30,003 nucleotides of DNA from Bacillota bacterium. Lineage in GTDB: Bacteria > Bacillota > Clostridia > Lachnospirales > Lachnospiraceae. Below are positions 16,217 to 24,040 of the stretch, piece by piece (the first letter of the stretch is position 1; every line of letters begins with the position of its first letter). The position numbers and the translations under genes were made by a program. The stretch covers positions 1 through 30,003 of the forward strand of contig JAEZPG010000078.1 of assembly GCA_023413555.1 (NCBI GenBank), written 5' to 3'. The notes beneath the pieces are model-generated. The model did not search any database. It was not told where the DNA came from and worked only from the letters and a program-made list of their open reading frames with translations.

Positions 16217-16482
16217 ACAATGGGAACCTTAATAGAGTAGGATATAGTTTTCTTAAATTGCTGTTTCAAAGGAATTATCCGGCTGGATGAAAATTCTTAT
16301 CATAATATGGATAATATTACATATGATAATTATGCAGTGATAAGATATAATGTTTAGAAAATGTTTCTATAGAATGATGATAATACTCCTACCGATGTAG
16401 ATGGGGAGTATGTATGCTAAGGCGTACTTGAATTAACCTAAGATGATTACGCAGGTAATATAAAAGTTTTGGAGGATAACCG
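16217..16482 (+). promoter_or_regulatory. udk upstream region and leader
   Basis: This 266-base stretch has no gene. It contains a TATAAT (16346-16351), preceded at once by a dyad, TCTTATCA (16295-16302) against TGATAAGA (16338-16345), with an inner CATAAT / ATTATG pair. Four GATAAT/GATAAG hexamers occur at 16310, 16325, 16339 and 16379. A small hairpin ATACTCC / GGAGTAT (16383-16411) lies in the would-be leader, and TTGGAGGATAA is the udk ribosome binding site. No known riboswitch consensus was recognised. Confidence 0.4.
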
Positions 16483-17106
16483 ATGAGTAATGTCAGTATT
16501 GTAGGAATTGCAGGAGGTTCTGCTTCAGGGAAGACTACAATTGTAAATATGATCAAAGAGTACTTTAAAAATGATATTGAGTTAATCAGCCATGATAGCT
16601 ACTACTGGGGCCATGATGATATGCCTTTAGAGGAACGTAAAAATTTAAATTATGATCATCCATCCTCTTTTGAGACGGACAAGCTGATCGAGGATGTAAA
16701 GTGTCTAAAGGAAGGGAAGTCGGTATACCGTCCGATATATGATTATTCTCTGCATACCAGGTCCAAAGAAACTGTATTGGTACAGCCTAAGAGAGTTGTT
16801 ATAGTGGAGGGTATCCTAATTCTGGAGGATTCTCGTTTGAGAGATTTAATGGATATTAAGGTATTTGTGGATACAGATGCAGATGAACGTCTTATGAGAC
16901 GAATCTCTAGGGATATTCATGAGCGTGGAAGAGATATTGAATCTGTACTGAAACAGTATGGGGACACAGTAAAACCAATGCATGAACAATTTGTGGAACC
17001 ATCTAAGAAGTATGCTGACCTTATTATTCCTAGAGGTGGAGAAAATACCACGGGAATCCATATACTGCAGGAGCATTTAAGTCTGTTGATCAATAAAGAA
17101 AGGTAA
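16483..17106 (+). CDS. udk: Uridine kinase
   Basis: Uridine/cytidine kinase that phosphorylates the nucleosides to UMP and CMP in pyrimidine salvage. The 207-residue protein has the P-loop GGSASGKTT (11-19), SHDSYYWGHDDMPLEERKN near residue 40 and the family region NYDHPSSFETD; VIVEGILILEDSRLRDLMD is the substrate-binding beta-strand region, and RRISRDIHERGRD the lid. The ATG has TTGGAGGATAA before it. In B. subtilis udk follows yrrO at this locus; here asnB and the hydrolase intervene. It follows a leader of about 130 bases. A nucleoside importer is encoded 3-9 kb downstream, which could supply its substrates, although that link is inference. Confidence 0.93.
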   Translation: MSNVSIVGIAGGSASGKTTIVNMIKEYFKNDIELISHDSYYWGHDDMPLEERKNLNYDHPSSFETDKLIEDVKCLKEGKSVYRPIYDYSLHTRSKETVLVQPKRVVIVEGILILEDSRLRDLMDIKVFVDTDADERLMRRISRDIHERGRDIESVLKQYGDTVKPMHEQFVEPSKKYADLIIPRGGENTTGIHILQEHLSLLINKER

Positions 17107-17268
17107 GTCATATGTCTCGCCCTGTACTTATTATGACAATATGGTCAAAATACGATAGTATGAATATTTGCATATTTGAGCTACAATGGAAATAATATAA
17201 ATTTATAACATACTTTTGATTTATTTGCTGAATATAATAGTAGCATAAGTATTACAGGAGGAGAATGA

Positions 17269-19800
17269 ATGCATATTAAAAAAATAAAAGTGTTGGCAAG
17301 TATAGTGTTTGTGCTGACGTTTCTTTTGGGTTTTCATTCTGTTTGGACAGTTTCGGCAGAAGTAAAACAGGAAAGTCAATTAACCTATATCTCCACTGAT
17401 CAAGTAAGTACTGGAGGAATCATTAGTAAACCTATAAGGGGGATTCAAATTGAAGAGGTAGAAGAGGAAAGTGACTATAATATTATTTCTTCTACTAGGC
17501 TCAACAGCTCCAGTATTGCTAAGTATAGTGATAATTATGGATATCGTACCTTATCCGATAATGGAAGAAGGGCTTATAAGGCATTAGAAAGCATTGGCTT
17601 GAGCTTTCATAATGGTGGGAAAGATGCAAAAAAGATGTATTATCGAGATGAAAAAGGGGTTCAAAATAGTGTGTATGTGACAAAAGTAGCAGATATCTCA
17701 TCTTATAATGTCTACGCAAGTGAATTGAACAAGATTTTTTTTGCCTTTGAAGCTGACCACCCTATGCTTTACTGGGCATCCGGAGTTGTTTTTGCATCCA
17801 CTGGGTCTGTGAAGAATCCAAAAGTAACATCCATTTATCTTACCGTTGACAAATCCTATTATTCTGCTTCTATAAGAGCGAAGATTCAAAGAGCAATTAA
17901 TAGTGGGGTGAAAAGCTATTGTAAGAAAATTGATGCTATGAAGACCAAAGGCGTCAGTGATCTGAGTATAGAGCTGATGGTCCATGATATGTTAATAAAT
18001 AAATGCTCCTATGCATTTGATTCTTATGGAGAACCTGAAAATGCAGCATGGGCCCATAACATATATGGCATATTTGGTAAGAATACTGCAGTGTGTCAAG
18101 GTTATGCCAAGGCCTTTCAGTTACTCATGAACTATGCAGGCATTGAATGTATCTATGCTATAGGTTGGGGCCTAGGAGAAGGACATGCTTGGAATCTGGT
18201 GAAATTGGATGGAACTTGGTATGGGGTTGACACAACATGGAATGATACTGGAGATGGTATTGCGTATTATTTCTTTAACACAAGTACCAAGTTGTTTAGT
18301 AACACTCATAAGTATGATTATTATGACTCTAATTTAAAGGCCATGTATAAAGTGCCAGCTGTGAGTTCTATAGATACATATTGGTATTATACCTACTACA
18401 AATTAAAACACACGGCTGCTCCTAACCTGACTAATGTGACAGCAACCTTTAAAGCTGCTCTTAGTAAGGTGGAGAGTAACAGTCAGTATAAACTTCATTT
18501 TGCTATGAATGAGAATTATGCAAAGAGTTTTGGTAATATATGTGTTAATTACAGAGAGACGATAGGAAAGTCTTTAAGCTCCAATGGAAAACTTTATCAA
18601 ATAGGATCATATACACCTACATTAGTAAATAATAATCCCGTTCGTCCATGGAATTTTGCGCATGTTAATGTAAGTCTAAAGACAATAAGCAATATTAAGG
18701 ATAATGTGACCTACTTTGATCGCTATCAATTTCAAGTTTATAACACTGACAGCACTGGAAAGTCTGATATCACAAGTCAAGTAACAACTGCAACTCAAGA
18801 TGGTAAGCTGGTAATTTCATATCATGGAGCTGTAATAGGAAGCTATACAGCAAATGTTAAGAGTGTGCAGGTAAGTCCGATTGCTGATGTTATTTATAGA
18901 GGAGAAGTACATACACCAAAGCCTGTGATAAAAATAGATGGTATCACTCTGATAGAAGGAACCGATTATACCTTATCTTATACTAATAATGTCAATGCAG
19001 GTACAGGTTCTGTTATCATTAGTGGAAAAGGAAAGTATTTAGGGAAAAAGACAGTGAAGTTTACCATCAAGCCGCTTAGCCTTGCTGGGGGAAAAATCAA
19101 AGCAGTTGCTGCAAAGACTTATTCAGGAAGAGGAATCATTCCATCCCTTCACATTACAAGTGCCAGTGGTGTAAAGATTAATGCAGTTGATTACACTATA
19201 ACCGTAAAAAATAATGTCAACGTAGGTACGGCGACAGTAATAGTAACCGGAAAGAGTAATACCTTCGGAACTCTTACTACCAGATTTCAGATCAAAAAAC
19301 GTAACATTAGTACCTGTACAGTGAAAAAGATCAGTAACCAAAACTATTCAGGAAAGACTAAAAAACCTTCTTTAACAATAAAATGTGGTACTAAGACCTT
19401 AGTAAACAATGTCGATTATAAGGTGAAATATACAAGCAATATAAAACCTGGTCAGGCTAAGATCGTCATTACAGGAATCGGAGCAAACCTGACTGGTACG
19501 AAAACAGTATATTTTAACATTGTTCCAAAGAAGGTAAGTGGATTCAAGGCCTCCTCTTATAGCAGAAAGATTGTTATTCGGTGGAGTAAATCTTCCTATG
19601 CTTCTGGATATAATGTTTATTATTCCACCTCTAAAAGTAGAGCCTATAAATCATGGGGTAGTACTACGGCGAACTCAATAACTAAAACAGGACTGAAAAG
19701 AGGAAAGGTATATTATCTAAAAGTGAGACCATATAAAACTATTCATGGGAAAAGACAGTATGGTATGGAAAGCAAAATTATCAGAATTGTTGTGAAATAA
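17269..19800 (+). CDS. Secreted transglutaminase-like protein with Ig-like repeats and FnIII-like domain
   Basis: An 843-residue exported protein. A signal peptide (basic MHIKKIK, hydrophobic core to about 30, ending VSAEV) is followed by a long N-terminal region and then a transglutaminase/protease-like core. Its triad is C276 (AVCQGYAKAF), H306 (GEGHAWNLV) and D321 (YGVDTTWND). From about 530 to 755 there are three related beta-rich repeats (each near 73 residues, with patterns like DYTLSYTNNVNAGTG and DYTITVKNNVNVGTA). A fibronectin-III-like domain fills about 757-843 (YNVYYSTSKS, YYLKVRPYK). Such proteins occur at clostridial cell surfaces; the substrate is unknown. I see no sortase motif, SLH or choline-binding repeats. 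AGGAGGAG precedes the ATG. A TATAAT lies at 17233-17238 without a clear -35. The terminator at 19838-19863 follows. Confidence 0.85.
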   Translation: MHIKKIKVLASIVFVLTFLLGFHSVWTVSAEVKQESQLTYISTDQVSTGGIISKPIRGIQIEEVEEESDYNIISSTRLNSSSIAKYSDNYGYRTLSDNGRRAYKALESIGLSFHNGGKDAKKMYYRDEKGVQNSVYVTKVADISSYNVYASELNKIFFAFEADHPMLYWASGVVFASTGSVKNPKVTSIYLTVDKSYYSASIRAKIQRAINSGVKSYCKKIDAMKTKGVSDLSIELMVHDMLINKCSYAFDSYGEPENAAWAHNIYGIFGKNTAVCQGYAKAFQLLMNYAGIECIYAIGWGLGEGHAWNLVKLDGTWYGVDTTWNDTGDGIAYYFFNTSTKLFSNTHKYDYYDSNLKAMYKVPAVSSIDTYWYYTYYKLKHTAAPNLTNVTATFKAALSKVESNSQYKLHFAMNENYAKSFGNICVNYRETIGKSLSSNGKLYQIGSYTPTLVNNNPVRPWNFAHVNVSLKTISNIKDNVTYFDRYQFQVYNTDSTGKSDITSQVTTATQDGKLVISYHGAVIGSYTANVKSVQVSPIADVIYRGEVHTPKPVIKIDGITLIEGTDYTLSYTNNVNAGTGSVIISGKGKYLGKKTVKFTIKPLSLAGGKIKAVAAKTYSGRGIIPSLHITSASGVKINAVDYTITVKNNVNVGTATVIVTGKSNTFGTLTTRFQIKKRNISTCTVKKISNQNYSGKTKKPSLTIKCGTKTLVNNVDYKVKYTSNIKPGQAKIVITGIGANLTGTKTVYFNIVPKKVSGFKASSYSRKIVIRWSKSSYASGYNVYYSTSKSRAYKSWGSTTANSITKTGLKRGKVYYLKVRPYKTIHGKRQYGMESKIIRIVVK

Positions 19801-19837
19801 TCTGAATTAAATAATGGCAAATAATGTAATATCTGAA

Positions 19838-19863
19838 AACGGGGTTGAATACCTCGTTTTTTT
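19838..19863 (+). terminator. Terminator after the transglutaminase-like gene (copy 1 of a duplicated module)
   Basis: Stem AACGGGGT / ACCTCGTT (8 bp, one G-T pair), loop TGAAT, and a run of seven T (19857-19863). The 3' part of this hairpin overlaps the promoter at 19845-19873. The same arrangement recurs at 21125-21150. Confidence 0.85.
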
Positions 19864-19873
19864 ATGCTATCAT
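19845..19873 (+). promoter_or_regulatory. Promoter overlapping the terminator, upstream of BMP copy 1
   Basis: TTGAAT (19845-19850) and TATCAT (19868-19873) are separated by 17 bases. The -35 lies in the loop of the terminator hairpin and the spacer contains its T-tract, so transcripts started here would not carry the hairpin. Copy 2 keeps the same hexamers and spacing. Confidence 0.6.
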
Positions 19874-19918
19874 CCTAATTGCTTTAAAAATACTGACAAA
19901 ATGATAGGGGAATATTTC

Positions 19919-20998
19919 ATGATACGGATATTGTCTACACTTAGCTTATTACTTACAATGTTTGTACTGACAGCATGTGGTGCAAGTAGCTCAAAATCAT
20001 ACGAATTAGCTTTGATTACTGATGTAGGTACTATTGATGATAAATCATTTAATCAAAGTGCCTGGGAAGGTATGAAAGCATATGCCGAGGAACATGATAT
20101 TACTTATAAGTATTATCAGCCTACTGAAAAAGCTACATCTGCCTTTGAAACGGCATTTGATTTGGCAGTAGAAGGTGGGGCAAAAGTTATTGTATGCTCT
20201 GGATATTTATTTGAGGTTGCGGTGTATAATGCACAGACCAAATATCCTGATGTAAAATTCATCTTATTAGATGGCCAGCCACATGATGAAAATGAAGATC
20301 CAACTAAAGTGGATTACACCATTAAGGATAATGTAAACGCAATCTTTTATGCGGAAGAACAATCCGGTTTCCTTGCAGGCTATGCTGCAGTAAAAGATGG
20401 TTATAAGAACCTAGGCTTTATTGGTGGAATGGAAGCACCTGCAGTTATCCGTTATGGATATGGATTTGTGCAAGGTGCAGAATATGCAGCAAACGAAATG
20501 GGACTGGATGATGTTACTGTAAAGTATAATTATTCCGGTACCTTTAGCGCTTCTCCAGAAGTACAGTCTATGGCAGCAAGCTGGTATAACCAGGGTACAG
20601 AAGTTATCTTTGCCTGCGGAGGACAGATTGGTAACTCTATTATGACCGCAGCAGAAGCTACTGGCGGAAAAGTAATTGGTGTTGATGTTGATCAATCTAG
20701 TGAATCTACTTCTGTTATTACTTCAGCTACGAAACAGTTATCAGTATCCGTGAAAAATGCCATTGATTCCTATTACAACGGTAGTTTTGCAGGAGGACAG
20801 GTAGTAACCTTAGATGCAACAAGCCAGGCTGTTGGTCTTCCTTTAAAAACTTCCCTGTTTAAACAATTTAATGAAGCTGACTATAATGCAATCTATGAGA
20901 AGATTGTTTCTGGTGAGATTACTATTAAAAAAAATACAGATGCTAAAAAAGTTACTGACCTTTCTATTGAACGGCTTTCTATTACCAATATAGGTTAA
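19919..20998 (+). CDS. BMP-family substrate-binding lipoprotein, copy 1
   Basis: A 359-residue extracytoplasmic binding protein of the BMP/Med (PnrA-like) family, which binds purine nucleosides in characterised members. A lipoprotein signal with lipobox LTAC places the lipidated cysteine at C20 (VLTACGASSS). Family features include LITDVGTIDDKSFNQSAWEG (the serine and aspartate-rich binding loop) and GFLAGYAAVKDGYKNLGFIGG. The ATG at 19919 is chosen because it starts the signal peptide and makes the protein equal in length to copy 2; an ORF extension to 19814 would add a non-signal leader crossing the terminator and promoter. It probably delivers substrate to the ABC transporter encoded at 22500-26160. 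Confidence 0.9.
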   Translation: MIRILSTLSLLLTMFVLTACGASSSKSYELALITDVGTIDDKSFNQSAWEGMKAYAEEHDITYKYYQPTEKATSAFETAFDLAVEGGAKVIVCSGYLFEVAVYNAQTKYPDVKFILLDGQPHDENEDPTKVDYTIKDNVNAIFYAEEQSGFLAGYAAVKDGYKNLGFIGGMEAPAVIRYGYGFVQGAEYAANEMGLDDVTVKYNYSGTFSASPEVQSMAASWYNQGTEVIFACGGQIGNSIMTAAEATGGKVIGVDVDQSSESTSVITSATKQLSVSVKNAIDSYYNGSFAGGQVVTLDATSQAVGLPLKTSLFKQFNEADYNAIYEKIVSGEITIKKNTDAKKVTDLSIERLSITNIG

Positions 20999-21124
20999 TA
21001 GAGTGGTAGATGGCTATCATAACTATTTTGATTATCTTATCCTTCATGTGATAAATATAAGAAAATAATCAGATAATTTATATAAATAACTGACAAAAGA
21101 ATGGTAAATAATTCATTAACAGAA

Positions 21125-21150
21125 AACGGGGTTGATAACCCCGTTTTTTT
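21125..21150 (+). terminator. Terminator after BMP copy 1 (copy 2 of a duplicated module)
   Basis: Perfect 9-bp stem AACGGGGTT / AACCCCGTT with a three-base loop and seven T (21144-21150). It lies 126 bases after the BMP1 stop codon and 57 bases before the BMP2 start, overlapping a promoter as in copy 1. Confidence 0.85.
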
Positions 21151-21160
21151 ATGATATCAT
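21132..21160 (+). promoter_or_regulatory. Promoter overlapping the terminator, upstream of BMP copy 2
   Basis: TTGATA (21132-21137), a 17-base spacer and TATCAT (21155-21160). The -35 spans the hairpin apex, and the spacer is the descending stem plus T-tract. The shared CATCCTAATTG after it marks the duplicated block. Confidence 0.6.
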
Positions 21161-21206
21161 CCTAATTGTTTGAAGAATAGTAACAAATATAATAGGAGGA
21201 TGTTAC

Positions 21207-22286
21207 ATGAAACGGGTATTGAACGCACTTAGTTTATTAGTTGTAATGTTTGTGCTTACAGCTTGTGGTACAAGTAGCTCAAACTCTTACGAGTTAGCTT
21301 TGATTACTGATTCAGGTACTATTGATGATAGATCATTTAATCAAGGTGCATGGGAGGGTATTAAAGCTTATGCGGAGGAACATGGTATTACTCATAAGTA
21401 TTATCAGCCTACTGAAAAAGCTACAACTGCCTATGAAACAACCATTGATTTAGCAGTAGAAGGTGGAGCAAAGGTTATTGTATGTCCTGGAATTGTATTT
21501 GAAGTCGCAGTGTATAATTCACAGACCAAATATCCTGACGTAAAATTCATCCTTTTAGATGGTCAGCCTCACAATGAAAATGAAAATCCAAAGGAAGTTG
21601 ATTATACTATTAAGGATAATGTAAATGCAATCTATTATGCGGATGAGCAATCCGGTTTCCTTGCAGGTTATGCTGCAGTTAAGGATGGTTATAAGAAATT
21701 AGGGTTTATTGGCGGAATAGAAGTTCCTGCAGTTATCCGTTATGGATATGGATTTGTTCAGGGTGCAGAATATGCCGCAAACGAAATGGGATTGGATGAT
21801 GTTACAGTAAAGTACAATTATTGTGGAACCTTTAATGCTTCTCCAGAAGTACAGTCCATGGCGGCAAGCTGGTATAACCAGGGTACAGAAGTTATCTTTG
21901 CTTGTGGTGGACAGATTGGGAATTCTATTATGACTGCAGCAGAAGCTTCTGGTGGAAAAGTAATTGGTGTAGATGTTGACCAATCTAATGAATCCAATAC
22001 TGTAGTTACTTCAGCTATGAAACAGTTATCAGTATCAGTTAAAAGTACCATTGAATCCTATTATGACGGCAAATTCCCAGGTGGACAAGTGGTAACCCTA
22101 GATGCAACCAGCCAGGCGGTAGGACTTCCTTTAAAAACTTCTCAGTTTAAGAAGTTTAATGAAGCAGACTACAATGCAATCTATGAAAAGCTTGTCTCTG
22201 GAGAAATTAAAATTAAAACAAATGCTGATGTAAATAATGTTACTGACCTTTCTGTTGAACGGATTTCCATTACTAGTGTAGGCTAA
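21207..22286 (+). CDS. BMP-family substrate-binding lipoprotein, copy 2
   Basis: Tandem paralogue of the preceding lipoprotein, also 359 residues, with the same lipobox (C20 in FVLTACGTSS) and long identical stretches such as YGYGFVQGAEYAANEMGLDD. Differences include KYNYCGTF for KYNYSGTF, DRSFNQGAWEG for DKSFNQSAWEG and HGITHKYYQ for HDITYKYYQ, some near the ligand-binding loop, so substrate preference could differ. AATAGGAGGATGTT provides a strong ribosome binding site before the ATG. It is nearest the transporter genes, but a terminator (22307-22365) separates them. Confidence 0.91.
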   Translation: MKRVLNALSLLVVMFVLTACGTSSSNSYELALITDSGTIDDRSFNQGAWEGIKAYAEEHGITHKYYQPTEKATTAYETTIDLAVEGGAKVIVCPGIVFEVAVYNSQTKYPDVKFILLDGQPHNENENPKEVDYTIKDNVNAIYYADEQSGFLAGYAAVKDGYKKLGFIGGIEVPAVIRYGYGFVQGAEYAANEMGLDDVTVKYNYCGTFNASPEVQSMAASWYNQGTEVIFACGGQIGNSIMTAAEASGGKVIGVDVDQSNESNTVVTSAMKQLSVSVKSTIESYYDGKFPGGQVVTLDATSQAVGLPLKTSQFKKFNEADYNAIYEKLVSGEIKIKTNADVNNVTDLSVERISITSVG

Positions 22287-22306
22287 TGGAATGGCAGAAA
22301 CTTGAT

Positions 22307-22365
22307 ATAGCTGTTGTTTGTGCTTTGTTCTTTACAGAATAAAACAAATCAACAGCTATTTTTTT
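22307..22365 (+). terminator. Intrinsic terminator after BMP copy 2
   Basis: A 10-bp stem ATAGCTGTTG / CAACAGCTAT with a 33-base loop (an additional TGT / ACA pair inside) is followed by seven T. It would let the lipoprotein be made in excess of the membrane components downstream. Confidence 0.8.
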
Positions 22366-22449
22366 GTATAAAAACAGTTTATGAAAAATGGTATGAATTT
22401 GTGAGAAAAAATGAATATTAATACTAGTTAGATATACAGAAAGTAAAAT

Positions 22450-22468
22450 AAGGGTAGAATCCACCCTT
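22450..22468 (+). other. Small hairpin just before the ABC ATPase ribosome binding site
   Basis: AAGGGT (22450-22455) pairs with ACCCTT (22463-22468) across a seven-base loop, ending 18 bases before the AAGGAGGAG site. No T-tract follows, so it is not a terminator. It could influence translation; I do not recognise a riboswitch. Confidence 0.35.
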
Positions 22469-22499
22469 TACAATTGGTACATCTGAAGGAGGAGAAAAC

Positions 22500-24032
22500 G
22501 TGGGTTATATCATTGAAATGTTAGGAATAACGAAAGAATTCCCTGGTATTATCGCCAATGATAATATAACTCTTCAAGTAGAAAAAGGAGAGGTTCATGC
22601 TTTACTTGGTGAAAATGGAGCTGGAAAATCTACTCTTATGAGTATACTTTTTGGTTTGTATCAACCAGAGGCAGGAAAGATTAAGGTAAAAGGGCAGGAA
22701 GTAAAGATTACTGGTCCTTTAGATGCCAATGCACTTGGTATCGGTATGGTACATCAGCATTTTAAACTGGTTCATAATTTCACTGTGTTACAAAATATCA
22801 TTTTAGGTATGGAAACCGTAAGAGGTGGATTTCTCAATATGGAAGATGCAAGAAAAAAGGTAATTGCCTTAAGTGAAAAGTATAAGCTAATGGTGGAGCC
22901 GGATGCTTATATCTCGGATATCTCTGTAGGTATGCAGCAAAGAGTAGAAATCCTAAAGATGCTATATCGAGACAACGAAATATTGATTTTGGATGAACCA
23001 ACTGCTGTTCTTACTCCACAAGAAATTGATGAGCTAATGGAGATTATGAAAGAGTTGGTGAAGGAAGGTAAATCAATACTCTTTATTACTCACAAGTTAA
23101 ATGAGATAAAAACAGTTGCAAATCGTTGTTCTGTTTTGCGCCGAGGTAGATATATCGGTACAGTGGATGTAAAGACTACAGATAAAGATACTATGTCTGA
23201 GATGATGGTAGGACACAAAGTGGATTTAAATATTAAAAAGAAACCTGCCAAAACTAAGGATACCGTGCTTGAAGTGAAAGACTTAATCGTAAAATCTAAA
23301 CGAGAAGGCAGTCATACCAATGTAGTAGATAATATCTCTTTTGAAGTGAAAAGAGGAGAGATTGTTAGCATTGCTGGAATTGACGGTAATGGTCAGAGTG
23401 AGTTGATTCAGGCTATCACTGGACTTATGAAGTTGGATAGTGGAAAGCTTTTCTTAAATGGAGAAGATGTTACGCATAAGTCCATTCGCTACAAGAATAC
23501 GCATGGTTTAGGTCATATTCCAGAGGACCGTCATAAATATGGTCTTGTACTGGACTATACAGTTGCTGAAAATGCTGTTCTTCAAGAATACTTCACAACA
23601 GAGTTTGAAAAGGCAGGCTTCTTAAAGTTTTCTAACATTAAGGAACGTAGTCAGAAATTAATAGATAAATTCGATATACGGAGTGGACAGGGTTCTAAAA
23701 CGGTAACCAGAAGTATGTCTGGTGGTAATCAGCAGAAATTGATTATAGCAAGAGAAATCAACCGCAATCCAGACCTTCTCATTGCCATGCAGCCTACCCG
23801 TGGTCTGGATATTGGTGCAATTGAATTTATTCACAACCAGTTAGTTAAAGAGAGAGAGGCCGGCTGTGGTGTGCTTTTAGTCTCTTTTGAATTGGATGAA
23901 GTAATGAATCTAAGTGATCGTATCTTAGTTATGTATGAAGGTAAGATAGTTGCAGAACTAGATCCAAAGAAAACAACGCAAAAAGAGTTAGGTCTTTATA
24001 TGGCTGGTTCAGAAGGGAGTGAGGACTTATAA
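22500..24032 (+). CDS. Nucleoside ABC transporter ATP-binding protein (two ABC domains)
   Basis: A 510-residue protein with two fused nucleotide-binding domains, as in sugar and nucleoside importers of the RbsA/NupO type. Domain 1 has Walker A GENGAGKS (37-44), a degenerate signature ISVGMQQRVEIL and Walker B ILILDEPTAVLT. Domain 2 has a degenerate Walker A, GIDGNGQS (293-300, Q for K), a canonical signature MSGGNQQK and AMQPTRGLD. The start is a GTG at 22500 with AAGGAGGAG upstream. The BMP lipoproteins upstream and two permeases downstream make a NupNOPQ-like purine nucleoside importer the best call. The gene starts about 135 bases after the BMP2 terminator; I see no strong promoter in that gap. 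Confidence 0.92.
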   Translation: MGYIIEMLGITKEFPGIIANDNITLQVEKGEVHALLGENGAGKSTLMSILFGLYQPEAGKIKVKGQEVKITGPLDANALGIGMVHQHFKLVHNFTVLQNIILGMETVRGGFLNMEDARKKVIALSEKYKLMVEPDAYISDISVGMQQRVEILKMLYRDNEILILDEPTAVLTPQEIDELMEIMKELVKEGKSILFITHKLNEIKTVANRCSVLRRGRYIGTVDVKTTDKDTMSEMMVGHKVDLNIKKKPAKTKDTVLEVKDLIVKSKREGSHTNVVDNISFEVKRGEIVSIAGIDGNGQSELIQAITGLMKLDSGKLFLNGEDVTHKSIRYKNTHGLGHIPEDRHKYGLVLDYTVAENAVLQEYFTTEFEKAGFLKFSNIKERSQKLIDKFDIRSGQGSKTVTRSMSGGNQQKLIIAREINRNPDLLIAMQPTRGLDIGAIEFIHNQLVKEREAGCGVLLVSFELDEVMNLSDRILVMYEGKIVAELDPKKTTQKELGLYMAGSEGSEDL

Positions 24033-24040
24033 ACAGCAAA

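Noticed and set aside
18860..19540. Repeats within the transglutaminase-like gene as a DNA repeat or CRISPR-like array.
   Set aside because: The repetition is at the protein level (three diverged beta domains) and not in the nucleotide sequence.
19814..19918. N-terminal extension of BMP copy 1 by 35 codons.
   Set aside because: It would run through the terminator hairpin and promoter, lacks a ribosome binding site and would bury the lipoprotein signal peptide.
22366..22499. Purine riboswitch in front of the nucleoside transporter.
   Set aside because: The conserved core bases and paired loops of the guanine/adenine riboswitch are not visible; only a short hairpin is present.
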